This document shows positions 15,578-23,285 of a DNA stretch of 64,000 bases, in pieces (the first letter of the stretch is position 1; every line of letters starts with the position of its first letter). The notes beneath the pieces were generated by a model that saw only the letters and a list, made by a program, of their open reading frames with translations, made no database searches and was not told the origin of the DNA. Source of the DNA: Williamsia deligens. GTDB lineage: Bacteria; Actinomycetota; Actinomycetes; Mycobacteriales; Mycobacteriaceae. Location of the stretch: positions 248,001-312,000 of the forward strand of contig NZ_JAMTCI010000001.1 of the NCBI RefSeq assembly GCF_024171765.1. Direction: 5' to 3'. The position numbers and the translations under genes were made by a program.

Positions 15578-16834
15578 ATGAGTTCAGCGGTGGGATCGAC
15601 GGGGGAATCACTGCGACCGGTGTGGCCGCACACGGACGCTCTGATCACCCGCGACTGCCGGAGCCTGCGCTTCGGCGGCAAGTACGCCGACGTCGTCGCG
15701 TTGAGCACCGGCGACCCGACGGCGTTGCGCCCGACCGTCGACGCCGCGACACGACGACGCGTCTCGACCATGCCCGAGCCGCGTCGCGACACCGCTCTGG
15801 TGCTCGGCGCCAACGGGTTCCTCGGTGCGCACCTCATCGGCCGGTTGACCCACGACCCCGCGATCACCGAGGTGTTCGCCATGATCCGCCCAACGGAGAC
15901 CGCGTCGGCCCGACGCCGACTGCAGGACACCGTCGACCAGTACGAGATCAGCATCGACTTCTCGAAGGTGACCATCGTCGAGGGCAATCCCACCGCCCGC
16001 TTCTTCGGTCTCGACCGCGAGGGCTACACCGGTCTCGCCGAGGCCGTCGGACTGATCTACAACTGCGCCAGCTCCACCGACTACCTGTCCAGCTACGTCG
16101 ACCTGCGCGACGACTGGTTCGTCAGCCTGCTGCGAGTCCTCGAGTTCTCGATCACCCGCACCCGCAAGCACGTCACCTACGTCGGCAGCATCGGCGCCCA
16201 CCTCTACCAGCGCGCCGAGGACTTCCGCCGCGCCGACTCGTGGTGGTACTCGGGGTACGCCCAGATGAAGTGGGTCAACGCCGCACTGCTGGGGTGGCTG
16301 GCCGACGACGACACCTTCTCGGTGACGCTGTGCGAGGCGCCCTACATCCTCGGCAGCACCCAGCGCGGTCTCGATCCCGGTCGCGCCTACAGCTTCTGGC
16401 GGATCCTCGAGGTGGCGATCGCCGTCGGCGCCATCTGGGACGGCCCGGGCATGAACTACGTCCCCGTCGACATCATCTGCGAGGTGATGGTCAGCAACGC
16501 GCTGGCCGACATGCCGCTGGCCCGGATGTTGCCGTCGAACCCGACCGACTACGACCACAGCCTGTACGCCGATCTCCTCGGCCTGGACCTCGTCACCTGG
16601 GACCAGTTCTACAGCCGGGTGGCGGAACTCGCGGGCGAGGAGTTCGCCGCGACGATGCTCGGCGACAACATCGACGTGCTGATGCGCAAGGTCCACAAGC
16701 CCGAGGCGATCTTCCCCGCCGCCCACGACGCGTCGTGGTGCGATCACCGCCGTCTGTTCGAGCTGTACTTCAGCACCGTCACCCTCAAGGACCTCGTCTC
16801 CGGTCAGCGTGCACCGGCGATCGTCGGCGCATGA
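15578..16834 (+). CDS. stand-alone thioester-reductase-type NAD(P)-binding protein
   Basis: A 418-aa extended short-chain dehydrogenase of the NAD-binding-4 (thioester reductase / male sterility) type. After about 65 residues without clear homology comes the Rossmann motif VLGANGFLGAHLIGRL (about 70-85). YNCASSTDYLSSY lies near 155, the catalytic YxxxK appears as YSGYAQMKW near 225-233, and CEAPYILGSTQRGLDPGRAY near 255. Such domains reduce carrier-bound or CoA thioesters to aldehydes or alcohols, or act as epimerase-like enzymes. It heads a five-gene operon joined by 4-bp overlaps to a PSD-like enzyme, a GNAT-like protein and MmpL, which suggests a lipid substrate. Confidence 0.8.
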   Translation: MSSAVGSTGESLRPVWPHTDALITRDCRSLRFGGKYADVVALSTGDPTALRPTVDAATRRRVSTMPEPRRDTALVLGANGFLGAHLIGRLTHDPAITEVFAMIRPTETASARRRLQDTVDQYEISIDFSKVTIVEGNPTARFFGLDREGYTGLAEAVGLIYNCASSTDYLSSYVDLRDDWFVSLLRVLEFSITRTRKHVTYVGSIGAHLYQRAEDFRRADSWWYSGYAQMKWVNAALLGWLADDDTFSVTLCEAPYILGSTQRGLDPGRAYSFWRILEVAIAVGAIWDGPGMNYVPVDIICEVMVSNALADMPLARMLPSNPTDYDHSLYADLLGLDLVTWDQFYSRVAELAGEEFAATMLGDNIDVLMRKVHKPEAIFPAAHDASWCDHRRLFELYFSTVTLKDLVSGQRAPAIVGA

Positions 16835-17061
16835 GCGATGCGCCCCGTCACCGGGTCGGGGTGGTCGGCCGTCGCGCCGAGCCGTCCCGTGTCGCACTCG
16901 CCGACACACCGTTGCGACCCGAGCTGGCGAACGCGGCGATGTCGATCGGTTTCTACGTGGCGTGCACCGGGATCGGGCTCCTGCCGGGCGGATTGGCCCG
17001 CCCGGCCCTGGAGCGGTACGTCGGGTGGGCGGCCGCGATGGACGAGAGGCGTGGCCATTGA
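16831..17061 (+). CDS. 76-aa protein in the lipid operon, unknown
   Basis: Small basic protein whose N-terminal part is Arg-rich (HRVGVVGRRAEPSR) and whose centre has one moderately hydrophobic stretch (SIGFYVACTGIGLLPGGLA). ATG overlaps the reductase stop as ATGA, and its stop overlaps a TTG start as TTGA, so it is coupled on both sides. No family recognised. It could be a membrane-associated accessory subunit of the reductase or decarboxylase. The exact overlaps make an artefact unlikely. Confidence 0.65.
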   Translation: MSDAPRHRVGVVGRRAEPSRVALADTPLRPELANAAMSIGFYVACTGIGLLPGGLARPALERYVGWAAAMDERRGH

Positions 17062-17849
17062 ACAGGCCGCCCGCCGCGCTCGGGTGGGCGCTCGGCATCG
17101 CCACGGCGACAGCGGCGTCCGCCGGCGCGGTCGTCGCGTGGTGGCGTCTCCGGTTCTTCTTCCGCGACCCCGTCCGCACACCGCCTGACAATCGGCATGC
17201 GGTGGTCGCCCCCGCCGACGGCGTCGTCACGTACGTGAAGCGGGTCGACCGTGGACAGGTCCCGTTCGCGATCAAGAAGGGGCGCACCATCCCCCTGCAC
17301 GAGTTCACCGACATCGCCACCGACAGCAGCGGATTCCTTGTCGGCGTGTACATGACCGAGTACTCGGTGCACCGCAACCGCTCCCCGATCGCGGGGACCG
17401 TCGTCGCACGCCGCCACCGCGCCGCCGACCCGTTCAACCGGTCGATGGCGCGGGTCGGGGCGAATCTGCTGGCCCGTCAGACGCCGTACGACGAGGGGTG
17501 TGACTACCTGATGACCAACGAACGGTTGACGATCGGGGTGCGCCACCCGGGTGGGGCGGTGGCGACGGTCACGCAGATCGCCGACCTGTGGGTGAACCGG
17601 ATCGTCGCGCACGTCGACGTCGGCGAATCCGTCGCGCGCGGTGAGCAGTACGGGATGATCCGGTTCGGGTCGCAGTGCGACGTGTTCCTCCCCGACGAGC
17701 TCGCCGACCGCATCACTGTGCGCCCCGGCCAGTACGTCTTCGCCGGGACGACCACCATCGCGATCTCCCCCGTCGCCGTCGACCACGTCGGGGCCGACGA
17801 CTGCGACACCGACCGCCCCGTCCCGCTCGTCGAGGAGGCGACTCTGTGA
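17058..17849 (+). CDS. phosphatidylserine decarboxylase-like proenzyme
   Basis: A 263-aa PSD-family protein. One N-terminal membrane helix (about 7-28), then RFFFRDPVRTPP, VVAPADGVVTYVKRV, VYMTEYSVHRNRSPIAGTV with the conserved His, and YGMIRFGSQCDVFLPDE. The Ser of the FGS motif is where PSD proenzymes self-cleave to make the pyruvoyl cofactor. Start is TTG at 17058, which overlaps the previous stop as TTGA; no ATG or GTG fits the frame. The family makes phosphatidylethanolamine, but no phosphatidylserine synthase is adjacent. In this operon a dedicated amine-forming step on an unusual acidic lipid or acyl-serine is possible (inference). Confidence 0.85.
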   Translation: MNRPPAALGWALGIATATAASAGAVVAWWRLRFFFRDPVRTPPDNRHAVVAPADGVVTYVKRVDRGQVPFAIKKGRTIPLHEFTDIATDSSGFLVGVYMTEYSVHRNRSPIAGTVVARRHRAADPFNRSMARVGANLLARQTPYDEGCDYLMTNERLTIGVRHPGGAVATVTQIADLWVNRIVAHVDVGESVARGEQYGMIRFGSQCDVFLPDELADRITVRPGQYVFAGTTTIAISPVAVDHVGADDCDTDRPVPLVEEATL

Positions 17850-19018
17850 TCACCGTCGTGCCGGTCCGCTCCGCCGCGGACTGGAAGGACTTCACCGCCG
17901 TCTATCGGACCGTCTACGCAGACGACCCCTACGGGCTGCCCGACGAGCCGATCGATCTCGGCGCCACCCTGCGGTCGCCGGCGACGGAGTTGCGGGACGT
18001 CCGGCACAGCCAGGCGTTCGTCGCGCTCGACGGCCTGCGACCGGTGGGACGCATCGCCGCGATCCACGACACGTCGTTCACCGACCACACCGGCGAGTCC
18101 ATCGGCTTCTTCGGTTTCTACGAGGCCGTCGACGACTATGCCGTCGCCGAGGTGCTCCTGGACGCGGCCTCGTCGTGGTTGGCCGAGCGGGGTTTGACGA
18201 TGATGGCCGGCCCGTTCAGCCCGTCGATGTTCTACAGCGCCGGCGTCCTCGTCGACGACGCCGGCACACTGCCGCTGATCGGGATGCCCCACAACCCGAC
18301 GTATTACGCCGCGCAGCTGGAGAAGTGGGGCATGGCGGGGATGAAGGACTTCTACAGCTACCGCTTCGATGAGCCCTATCAGATGTTCTGCAGCGAGAAG
18401 TTCGCCCGGCACAAGCAGCTGTACGAACGGGTCAGCGCCCGCTCGGAGGTGACCTTCCGGACCATGAGCTACCGGACGCTGCGCCGGGACGCCGAGATCG
18501 TGCGAGAGCTGTACAACACGACGTTCCAGGACTTCTGGGGGTTCTCGCCGCTGTCGCGCGCGGAGATGTGGGACCTGCTGAAGATGATGCTGCCCGTCCT
18601 CGATCGCGAGCTGACGTTGCTGGCCGAGTACCGCGGGAAGCCTGTCGCCTTCTTCATGGGCATCCCCGACGCCAACCAGGCGATGGCGCGGTCGGCCCGG
18701 CATCGCAACCGACTGGTGCGGGACCTCACCACGCTGCGATACGTCAAGGGGCGCCGCAGGACCGACGTCGTCGACGGGGTCCGCGTCGACATGATGCTCG
18801 TCGACTCATCCTGCCCCGACCGGTCTGTCGCATCGCAGATGGTGGTCGAGATGTGGCGCCGCATCGAGGAACGCGGCTACACGCGCATGGAGGGCGCCCC
18901 CGTCCTCGACGACAGCGAGTGGATGAAGGGTTCGGTGCTGTCCCGCATCGAGATGAGCCCGTACCGCACCTACCGGATCTTCTCGCGGGACATCGCCCCC
19001 GCCACCTCCGCGGGCTGA
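17846..19018 (+). CDS. GNAT-superfamily-like protein, uncharacterised
   Basis: A 390-aa soluble protein that starts at a GTG overlapping the PSD stop (GTGA). It resembles a family of long GNAT-fold proteins of unknown substrate: an N-terminal RTVYADDPY segment, AFVALDGLRPVGRIAAIHD, the signature MAGPFSPSMFYSAGVLVD near 118-135 and HNPTYYAAQLEKWGM. A C-terminal acceptor-like region with VASQMVVEMWRRIEERGYTR follows. Acyl transfer to an amine produced by the PSD-like enzyme would be chemically coherent, but the pyrophosphate-binding signature (Q/RxxGxG/A) is not obvious, so catalysis is unproven. Confidence 0.7.
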   Translation: MITVVPVRSAADWKDFTAVYRTVYADDPYGLPDEPIDLGATLRSPATELRDVRHSQAFVALDGLRPVGRIAAIHDTSFTDHTGESIGFFGFYEAVDDYAVAEVLLDAASSWLAERGLTMMAGPFSPSMFYSAGVLVDDAGTLPLIGMPHNPTYYAAQLEKWGMAGMKDFYSYRFDEPYQMFCSEKFARHKQLYERVSARSEVTFRTMSYRTLRRDAEIVRELYNTTFQDFWGFSPLSRAEMWDLLKMMLPVLDRELTLLAEYRGKPVAFFMGIPDANQAMARSARHRNRLVRDLTTLRYVKGRRRTDVVDGVRVDMMLVDSSCPDRSVASQMVVEMWRRIEERGYTRMEGAPVLDDSEWMKGSVLSRIEMSPYRTYRIFSRDIAPATSAG

Positions 19019-19021
19019 CCC

Positions 19022-21259
19022 GTGGTCGACACCGCCGAGCGTCCCGCGCCGCCGACCGCCGGCCGGCGATCACCCGGCGTCGTCTGGGGCGAGTTCGTCG
19101 CGCGCCACCGGTACGCCGTGCTCGGCGTCGGACTGCTGGTCGTCGTCATCTCCGCCCTGCTCTACCCGACGTTGCAGTCGCGACTCGTCGGCGTCGACTT
19201 CTCCGTCGCCGACCGCGACTCGTCGATCTCCGACACCCTGGTGGGCGAGCATTTCGCCGCCTTCGGCACCGAGCAGCTCGCGGTCACCTTCTCCTCCACC
19301 GACCGCGTCACCTCCGACCCGCGGTTCCGGGAGCGGGTCGAGGCCGTCGTGTCGGCGCTGCGCGGCGAGGACGGTGTGGTGTCGGTCGTCGACCCCTATC
19401 AGACACAGGGATTCGCGCCGCAGATCTCCGCCGACAAGACGGCCGCGGTGGCACTCGTCGGCATCTCAGGCGATCCGAGCCGACGCATAGGGATCGCCGA
19501 CCGACTGCAGACGTCGCTGTCGGGGGCGAGCCGCGACGGCGTCACCGTGTCCATGACCGGCTACTCCCCCATCACCGTCGACCTCACCCGCGTCGAGTCC
19601 GCCGATGCCACCCGCGCGGAGAGCGTCGGCATCCCCATCGCGCTGCTCGTCCTGGTGCTGGCGCTCGGCGGCATCGTCGCGGGCGCCATCCCGTTGATCT
19701 CCACCGGCATCGGGCTGCTCTTCGCCTTCGGTGTCATCTCCGCCCTCGCGCAGGTGATGACCTTCGACATCCTGGTGACCACCGTGGCGTCGATGATCGG
19801 ACTCGGCCTCGGCATCGACTACTCGCTGTTCGTGGTCAGCCGTTTCCGCGAGGAACTCGCGCGGCAGGGCATCACGTCCCGTCGGGACACCGAGGGTGTC
19901 GTGCGCGCGACCGGTGTCGCTGTCGGGACCGCGGGGCACACCATCGCCATCTCCGGGCTCATCGTCATGATCGCGTTGGCGTCGTTGACCATCGTCGACG
20001 TCCCCGCCATCCGGACCATCTCGCTGGTCGTCGCGCTGACCATCGTCTGCGTCCTGCTGGCCGCGTGGACCGTGCTGCCGGCGGGGCTCGCGGCCCTCGG
20101 GCCGTCCGTCGACAAGTTCGGCCTTCCTGAGCGATTCCGGCCCGCGGACGCGCGGATCGACGCGGGCACGAGCCGCTGGGCGCGGTGGGCCCGTCACGTC
20201 ATGCGGCATCCGTGGCGGTACGCCGTCGCTTGCGTACTGCTCCTGGTGCTCTGCGTCGTCCCTCTGGGCTCCATCAAATACGGCGTCGACATCGGCACTT
20301 CGGCTCTGCGCGACCAGCCGAGCGGCCCCGCGAACACCGTTCTGGCCGAGAAGTTCGCGCCCGGCACCACGTCCCCGATCACGACGGTGTTCACCGGCCC
20401 GGATCGCGGTCCGATGAGTGACCAGCAGGCGGAGAAAGCGATCGAACTCGAGTACGCGCTGCGGAAGGACCCGCGCGTCTCGTTCACGTACTCGCAGAGC
20501 AACGACGGCCGATCGCTGATGGTGGTCATCCCGTCGGTGCCCATCGACTCGTCGAAGGCGAACGACCTCGTGCAGTCGATCCGCGACCGGGCCGACGCGA
20601 TCACCACCGACGGTGGACCGCGCGCTTACGTCGGCGGGACAACGGCTCTCGTCGTCGACGCGTCGTCGGAGATCTCCGGGAAGCTGCCGTGGGTGGTTGC
20701 CGCGGTGCTGGGCTTCTCGTTCCTGTATCTGGCGCTCGTGTTCCGCAGCATCGTGATCCCCGTCAAGGCCGTCCTCATGAACCTGTTGGTCACCGGCGCG
20801 GCGATGGGGTTGACTGTCGCGGTGTTCCAGTGGGGATGGCTCTCGTCGCTGCTCGGGTTCACGAGCGTCGGCTTCGTGCAGATCTATCTGCCGATCACCG
20901 TGTTCGCTGTCGTGTTCGGGTTGTCGATGGACTACGAGGTGTTCCTGATCGGCCGGATGCGCGAGGTGTTCGCCCGCACGGGCGACAACCTCGAGTCGGT
21001 GGTCGACGGCATCGAACACACCGCGCGGCCCATCACCGCCGCGGCCGCCATCATGATCGCGGTGTTCGCCAGCTTCCTCACCGCGAACGTCCTGGAGCTC
21101 AAACAGTTCGGCTTCGCGCTGTCGGTGGCCGTGCTGTTCGACGCCGTCCTGGTACGGATGATCCTCGTGCCCGCCATGATGCGCCTCTTCGGCGCCCGGA
21201 ACTGGTGGCCGGGGGGCCGGTCAGTCGCGCCCGGGCCCGCCGCGCCGGCTTCCGCCTGA
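19022..21259 (+). CDS. MmpL-family RND lipid transporter
   Basis: A 745-aa transporter of the MmpL/RND superfamily. Membrane helix near 38-58, a periplasmic domain to about 195, a bundle of five helices, second periplasmic domain, and a second bundle. Proton-relay-type Asp-Tyr pairs are in GLGIDYSLFVVSRFREEL (about 265) and FGLSMDYEVFLIGRMREVF (about 638). Size is at the small end for the family. GTG start, 3 bp after the previous stop. As last gene of the operon it is the likely exporter of the product made by the upstream enzymes, as MmpL proteins do for trehalose monomycolate, sulfolipid and PDIM. Confidence 0.93.
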   Translation: MVDTAERPAPPTAGRRSPGVVWGEFVARHRYAVLGVGLLVVVISALLYPTLQSRLVGVDFSVADRDSSISDTLVGEHFAAFGTEQLAVTFSSTDRVTSDPRFRERVEAVVSALRGEDGVVSVVDPYQTQGFAPQISADKTAAVALVGISGDPSRRIGIADRLQTSLSGASRDGVTVSMTGYSPITVDLTRVESADATRAESVGIPIALLVLVLALGGIVAGAIPLISTGIGLLFAFGVISALAQVMTFDILVTTVASMIGLGLGIDYSLFVVSRFREELARQGITSRRDTEGVVRATGVAVGTAGHTIAISGLIVMIALASLTIVDVPAIRTISLVVALTIVCVLLAAWTVLPAGLAALGPSVDKFGLPERFRPADARIDAGTSRWARWARHVMRHPWRYAVACVLLLVLCVVPLGSIKYGVDIGTSALRDQPSGPANTVLAEKFAPGTTSPITTVFTGPDRGPMSDQQAEKAIELEYALRKDPRVSFTYSQSNDGRSLMVVIPSVPIDSSKANDLVQSIRDRADAITTDGGPRAYVGGTTALVVDASSEISGKLPWVVAAVLGFSFLYLALVFRSIVIPVKAVLMNLLVTGAAMGLTVAVFQWGWLSSLLGFTSVGFVQIYLPITVFAVVFGLSMDYEVFLIGRMREVFARTGDNLESVVDGIEHTARPITAAAAIMIAVFASFLTANVLELKQFGFALSVAVLFDAVLVRMILVPAMMRLFGARNWWPGGRSVAPGPAAPASA

Positions 21260-21292
21260 GATCCGGCGTTCCCGCTCCACTTCCAGGGTTCC

Positions 21293-21372
21293 CGCTCCAG
21301 TTACAGGGTTGCCGCTCCGCTTGTTGAAGGACGCTCCACCTGCAGGCGGAGCGTCCTTCAACAGGCGGAGCG
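21293..21372 (-). repeat. left inverted repeat flanking the AbiEi/DUF559-like gene
   Basis: On the minus strand this 80-bp segment matches 22491-22570 (plus strand) in about 70 of 80 positions, so the two form inverted flanks about 1.1 kb apart. It contains a hairpin at 21323-21362: arms GTTGAAGGACGCTCC and GGAGCGTCCTTCAAC, 15 bp each and perfect. Further copies of a 20-bp TGGAGCGGGAACCCTGGAAG-like unit continue outward to about 21270. It begins shortly after the mmpL stop and may double as its terminator. Confidence 0.85.
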
Positions 21373-21482
21373 TATGAACTGTCCGGGGCCACGTGTCCAC
21401 AGGTTCGCGCCTCTCCACCGACGGTCGACGACGTCGCGCGCGACGCCGCGTTCTCGACACCCCACCGCGGTTTCGTCGTGCC

Positions 21483-22448
21483 ATGAACGAGCACACCGGG
21501 GCCGGCGAGCCTCGACCCCTGTCGACCCCCATCGTCCGTTCCACCGCCATCGATTCCGGCATCACCGACTGGAGCTTGAGAACCGCTGTGCGCACGGGCG
21601 ATCTCGATCGCCTCTATCGGGGCATGTACGCAGAGAGACAGGACTCGTTCGTCACCGACGACGGCCGCGTGGTGCGCTCCGACTCCATCGAGGCCCGCCG
21701 CGACCATTACCGCCGCAGGGTGATCGCTGCTGCCGAGTTCGGGGAGGAGCGAAAAGCGGCCAGCCACCAATCCGCGGCTGCACTGCACAAGATCCCGGTC
21801 CTGGGACTCCCCGACGACATCCATTTCACCGCGGACCGCCACGCCGGTGGTCGGCGCAAGGGGCGTGCCTTCTTCCTCCACGCATCACCTCTGCCGCCCG
21901 ACGAGGTGACCGTCGTCGACGGGATCCTCACGACGACGCTCGCGCGGACCGCGATGGACGTCGCTCGCAACGGGGCGTTCGCCGACGCCCTCGTCGTTCT
22001 CGACGGGGCACTACGGGCCGGCGCGACGCATGAGGAAATCGCAGTCCTGACCGACCGTGGCCGCCGGCGTCGCGGTATCGCACTGGCCCGTCAGGCCTTG
22101 ACATGGGCCGACGGGCGGTCCGAGAGCGCCGGTGAGTCCCTCAGCCGAGCGTTGATGATCCGCGCCGGGTTTTTGATGCCCGAGCTGCAGGTGGAGTACC
22201 GCGAGGAGGACGGCGAGGTGTTCGCGCGCGTCGACTTCGACTGGGGAGGACGCGTCGTCGGCGAGTTCGACGGTCTCGTCAAGTACGACGACGCGACCGA
22301 CGTCGTCGCCGAGAAGCGACGCGAGGACAAGCTCCGTGCCCTGGGGATCATCGTCGTGCGATGGACGTGGAATGACCTCCGCAACCCGGACCGGTTCATC
22401 GCAACGCTGCACCGAGCCTTCACCACCGCCGGATTGCTCGCAGCATGA
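21483..22448 (+). CDS. AbiEi-type / DUF559-like nuclease-fold protein
   Basis: A 321-aa protein of a kind common in actinobacteria. The N-terminal half resembles AbiEi-type antitoxin proteins (WSLRTAVRTGDLDRLYRGMY winged helix, then SHQSAAALHKIPVLG, and TTTLARTAMDVARNG). The C-terminal part resembles a Vsr/DUF559 PD-(D/E)xK nuclease fold: FARVDFDWGGRVVGEFDG, EKRREDKLRALGIIVVRWTW. Start at 21483 (MNEHTG); a longer frame from 21393 has Arg-rich non-conserved sequence. There is no AbiEii toxin partner. It stands alone between inverted repeats, which suggests transfer as a unit. Function unknown. Confidence 0.8.
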   Translation: MNEHTGAGEPRPLSTPIVRSTAIDSGITDWSLRTAVRTGDLDRLYRGMYAERQDSFVTDDGRVVRSDSIEARRDHYRRRVIAAAEFGEERKAASHQSAAALHKIPVLGLPDDIHFTADRHAGGRRKGRAFFLHASPLPPDEVTVVDGILTTTLARTAMDVARNGAFADALVVLDGALRAGATHEEIAVLTDRGRRRRGIALARQALTWADGRSESAGESLSRALMIRAGFLMPELQVEYREEDGEVFARVDFDWGGRVVGEFDGLVKYDDATDVVAEKRREDKLRALGIIVVRWTWNDLRNPDRFIATLHRAFTTAGLLAA

Positions 22449-22490
22449 CGGTGCGGGGCGCGACCGGCGATTCGTCGCTGCGGGCGCAGA

Positions 22491-22570
22491 CGCTCCACCT
22501 GTTGAAGGACGCTCCGCCTGCAGGCGGAGCGTCCTCGAACAAGTGGAGCGGGAAACCTGGAAGCGGAGCG
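22491..22570 (+). repeat. right inverted repeat flanking the AbiEi/DUF559-like gene
   Basis: Inverted partner of 21293-21372. It contains a perfect 28-bp palindrome at 22507-22534 (half-arm GGACGCTCCGCCTG). It runs directly into the 39-bp tandem array at 22526-22645. Confidence 0.85.
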
Positions 22571-22645
22571 TCCTCGAACAAGTGGAGCGGGAACCCTGGA
22601 AGTGGAGCGTCCTCGAACATGTGGAGCGGGAACCCTGGAAGTGGA
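22526..22645 (+). repeat. 39-bp tandem repeat, three copies
   Basis: Units begin at 22526, 22565 and 22604 with GGAGCGTCCTCGAACAAGTG and continue GAGCGGGAACCCTGGAAG; a partial fourth copy follows. Differences between units are one or two bases. The unit is built from the same TGGAGCGGGAACCCTGGAAG module seen singly in the left flank, so the right flank looks like an expanded copy. The rest of 22449-22725 holds no supportable gene. Confidence 0.9.
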
Positions 22646-22725
22646 GCGGAAACCCGGGAGGAGGGTGCCGGACGGGGACACCCGCCGCCTGAGCCGCCTG
22701 AGGGCGTTCGGCCCCGGACAACACG

Positions 22726-22766
22726 AAATCGGGACCCCGGGGGCAATGCCCTCGAGGCCCCGATTC
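22726..22766 (-). terminator. hairpin downstream of rpmF
   Basis: Outer arms AATCGGG (22727-22733) and CCCGATT (22759-22765) with an inner G/C stem around GGGGGCAATGCCCTC. It lies 26 bp past the rpmF stop on the minus strand. No clear U tract. Confidence 0.5.
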
Positions 22767-22791
22767 CGGGACGTTCTCTACAGAGTGGGTG

Positions 22792-22965
22792 TCAGCGACG
22801 ATCGAGGTCGATGAGGCCCATCTGCACGGCCTTCACCAGGCGGCGCGGGACACGCTGGCTGACGCCACCGGCCTTGACCTCCTGCAGAGCCGGGTTCTCG
22901 GCCTTCCACTGGGCACGACGACTCCGCGTGTTCGCCCGAGACATCCGCCGCTTCGGTACAGCCAT
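22792..22965 (-). CDS. rpmF: 50S ribosomal protein L32
   Basis: A 57-aa protein reading [20 protein letters not shown] then [20 protein letters not shown] and [17 protein letters not shown], an L32 pattern throughout. The four zinc-ligand cysteines of zinc-binding L32 are absent, so this is a C-minus form that can be built without zinc. It lies 20 bp downstream of rpmE2 and ends the minus-strand arm of the zinc-independent ribosomal island. It overlaps no other plausible gene. Confidence 0.95.
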   Translation of the reverse strand: MAVPKRRMSRANTRSRRAQWKAENPALQEVKAGGVSQRVPRRLVKAVQMGLIDLDRR

Positions 22966-22985
22966 GATCCAGCCCTTCCTTCACT

Positions 22986-23285
22986 TCACGATTCGGTCGT
23001 GTCGACATCGCCCTGCGACCTCGCCGTGGACGACGGCCGTCCGCGGCGCCCATATCGGCGCTCGAACTTCTGCACTCGTCCTGCGGTGTCCATCACGCGG
23101 TGCGCACCAGTCCAGAACGGATGCGAGTCGGACGTGACATCGACAACCACAAGAGGGTACCGGTTCCCGTCCTCCCATTCCAAAGTGACATCGGACGTCA
23201 CCGTCGAGCGGGTCAGGAACTGCTTCCCGGTCGACGAGTCACGGAACACGACGGGGTGGTAGTCGGGATGGGCTCCGGGCTTCAT
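22986..23285 (-). CDS. rpmE2: 50S ribosomal protein L31 type B
   Basis: A 99-aa protein of the type B L31 family: [58 protein letters not shown] and [11 protein letters not shown]. It has no Cys, so it is the zinc-free paralog that replaces the CxxC-containing L31 in zinc shortage. The last 18 or so residues after RYGRR are a variable Ser/Thr/Asp tail. ATG overlaps the stop of the COG0523-like gene as ATGA and has an AGGAGAAG ribosome binding site. The operon is expected to be under Zur. Confidence 0.95.
   Translation of the reverse strand: MKPGAHPDYHPVVFRDSSTGKQFLTRSTVTSDVTLEWEDGNRYPLVVVDVTSDSHPFWTGAHRVMDTAGRVQKFERRYGRRGRPSSTARSQGDVDTTES

Noticed and set aside
15424-17061. 545-codon frame across the reductase gene
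   Set aside because: Only its last 76 codons (from 16831) look real; the rest is a frame-shifted shadow of the reductase, rich in Arg and His.
21483-22448. Type IV toxin-antitoxin (AbiE) system
   Set aside because: Only an AbiEi-like N-terminal region is seen; no AbiEii nucleotidyltransferase toxin gene is next to it, so a working AbiE pair is not supported.
22526-22645. Possible CRISPR array in the tandem repeats
   Set aside because: The repeats are head to tail with no unique spacers, and no cas genes are present. The array at 40568-40658 fails for the same reason.
22445-23137. Frame running through the 39-bp repeats and rpmF
   Set aside because: The repeat peptide (SSNKWSGNPGSGA) is caused by the tandem DNA repeat, and the remainder is antisense to rpmF and rpmE2.
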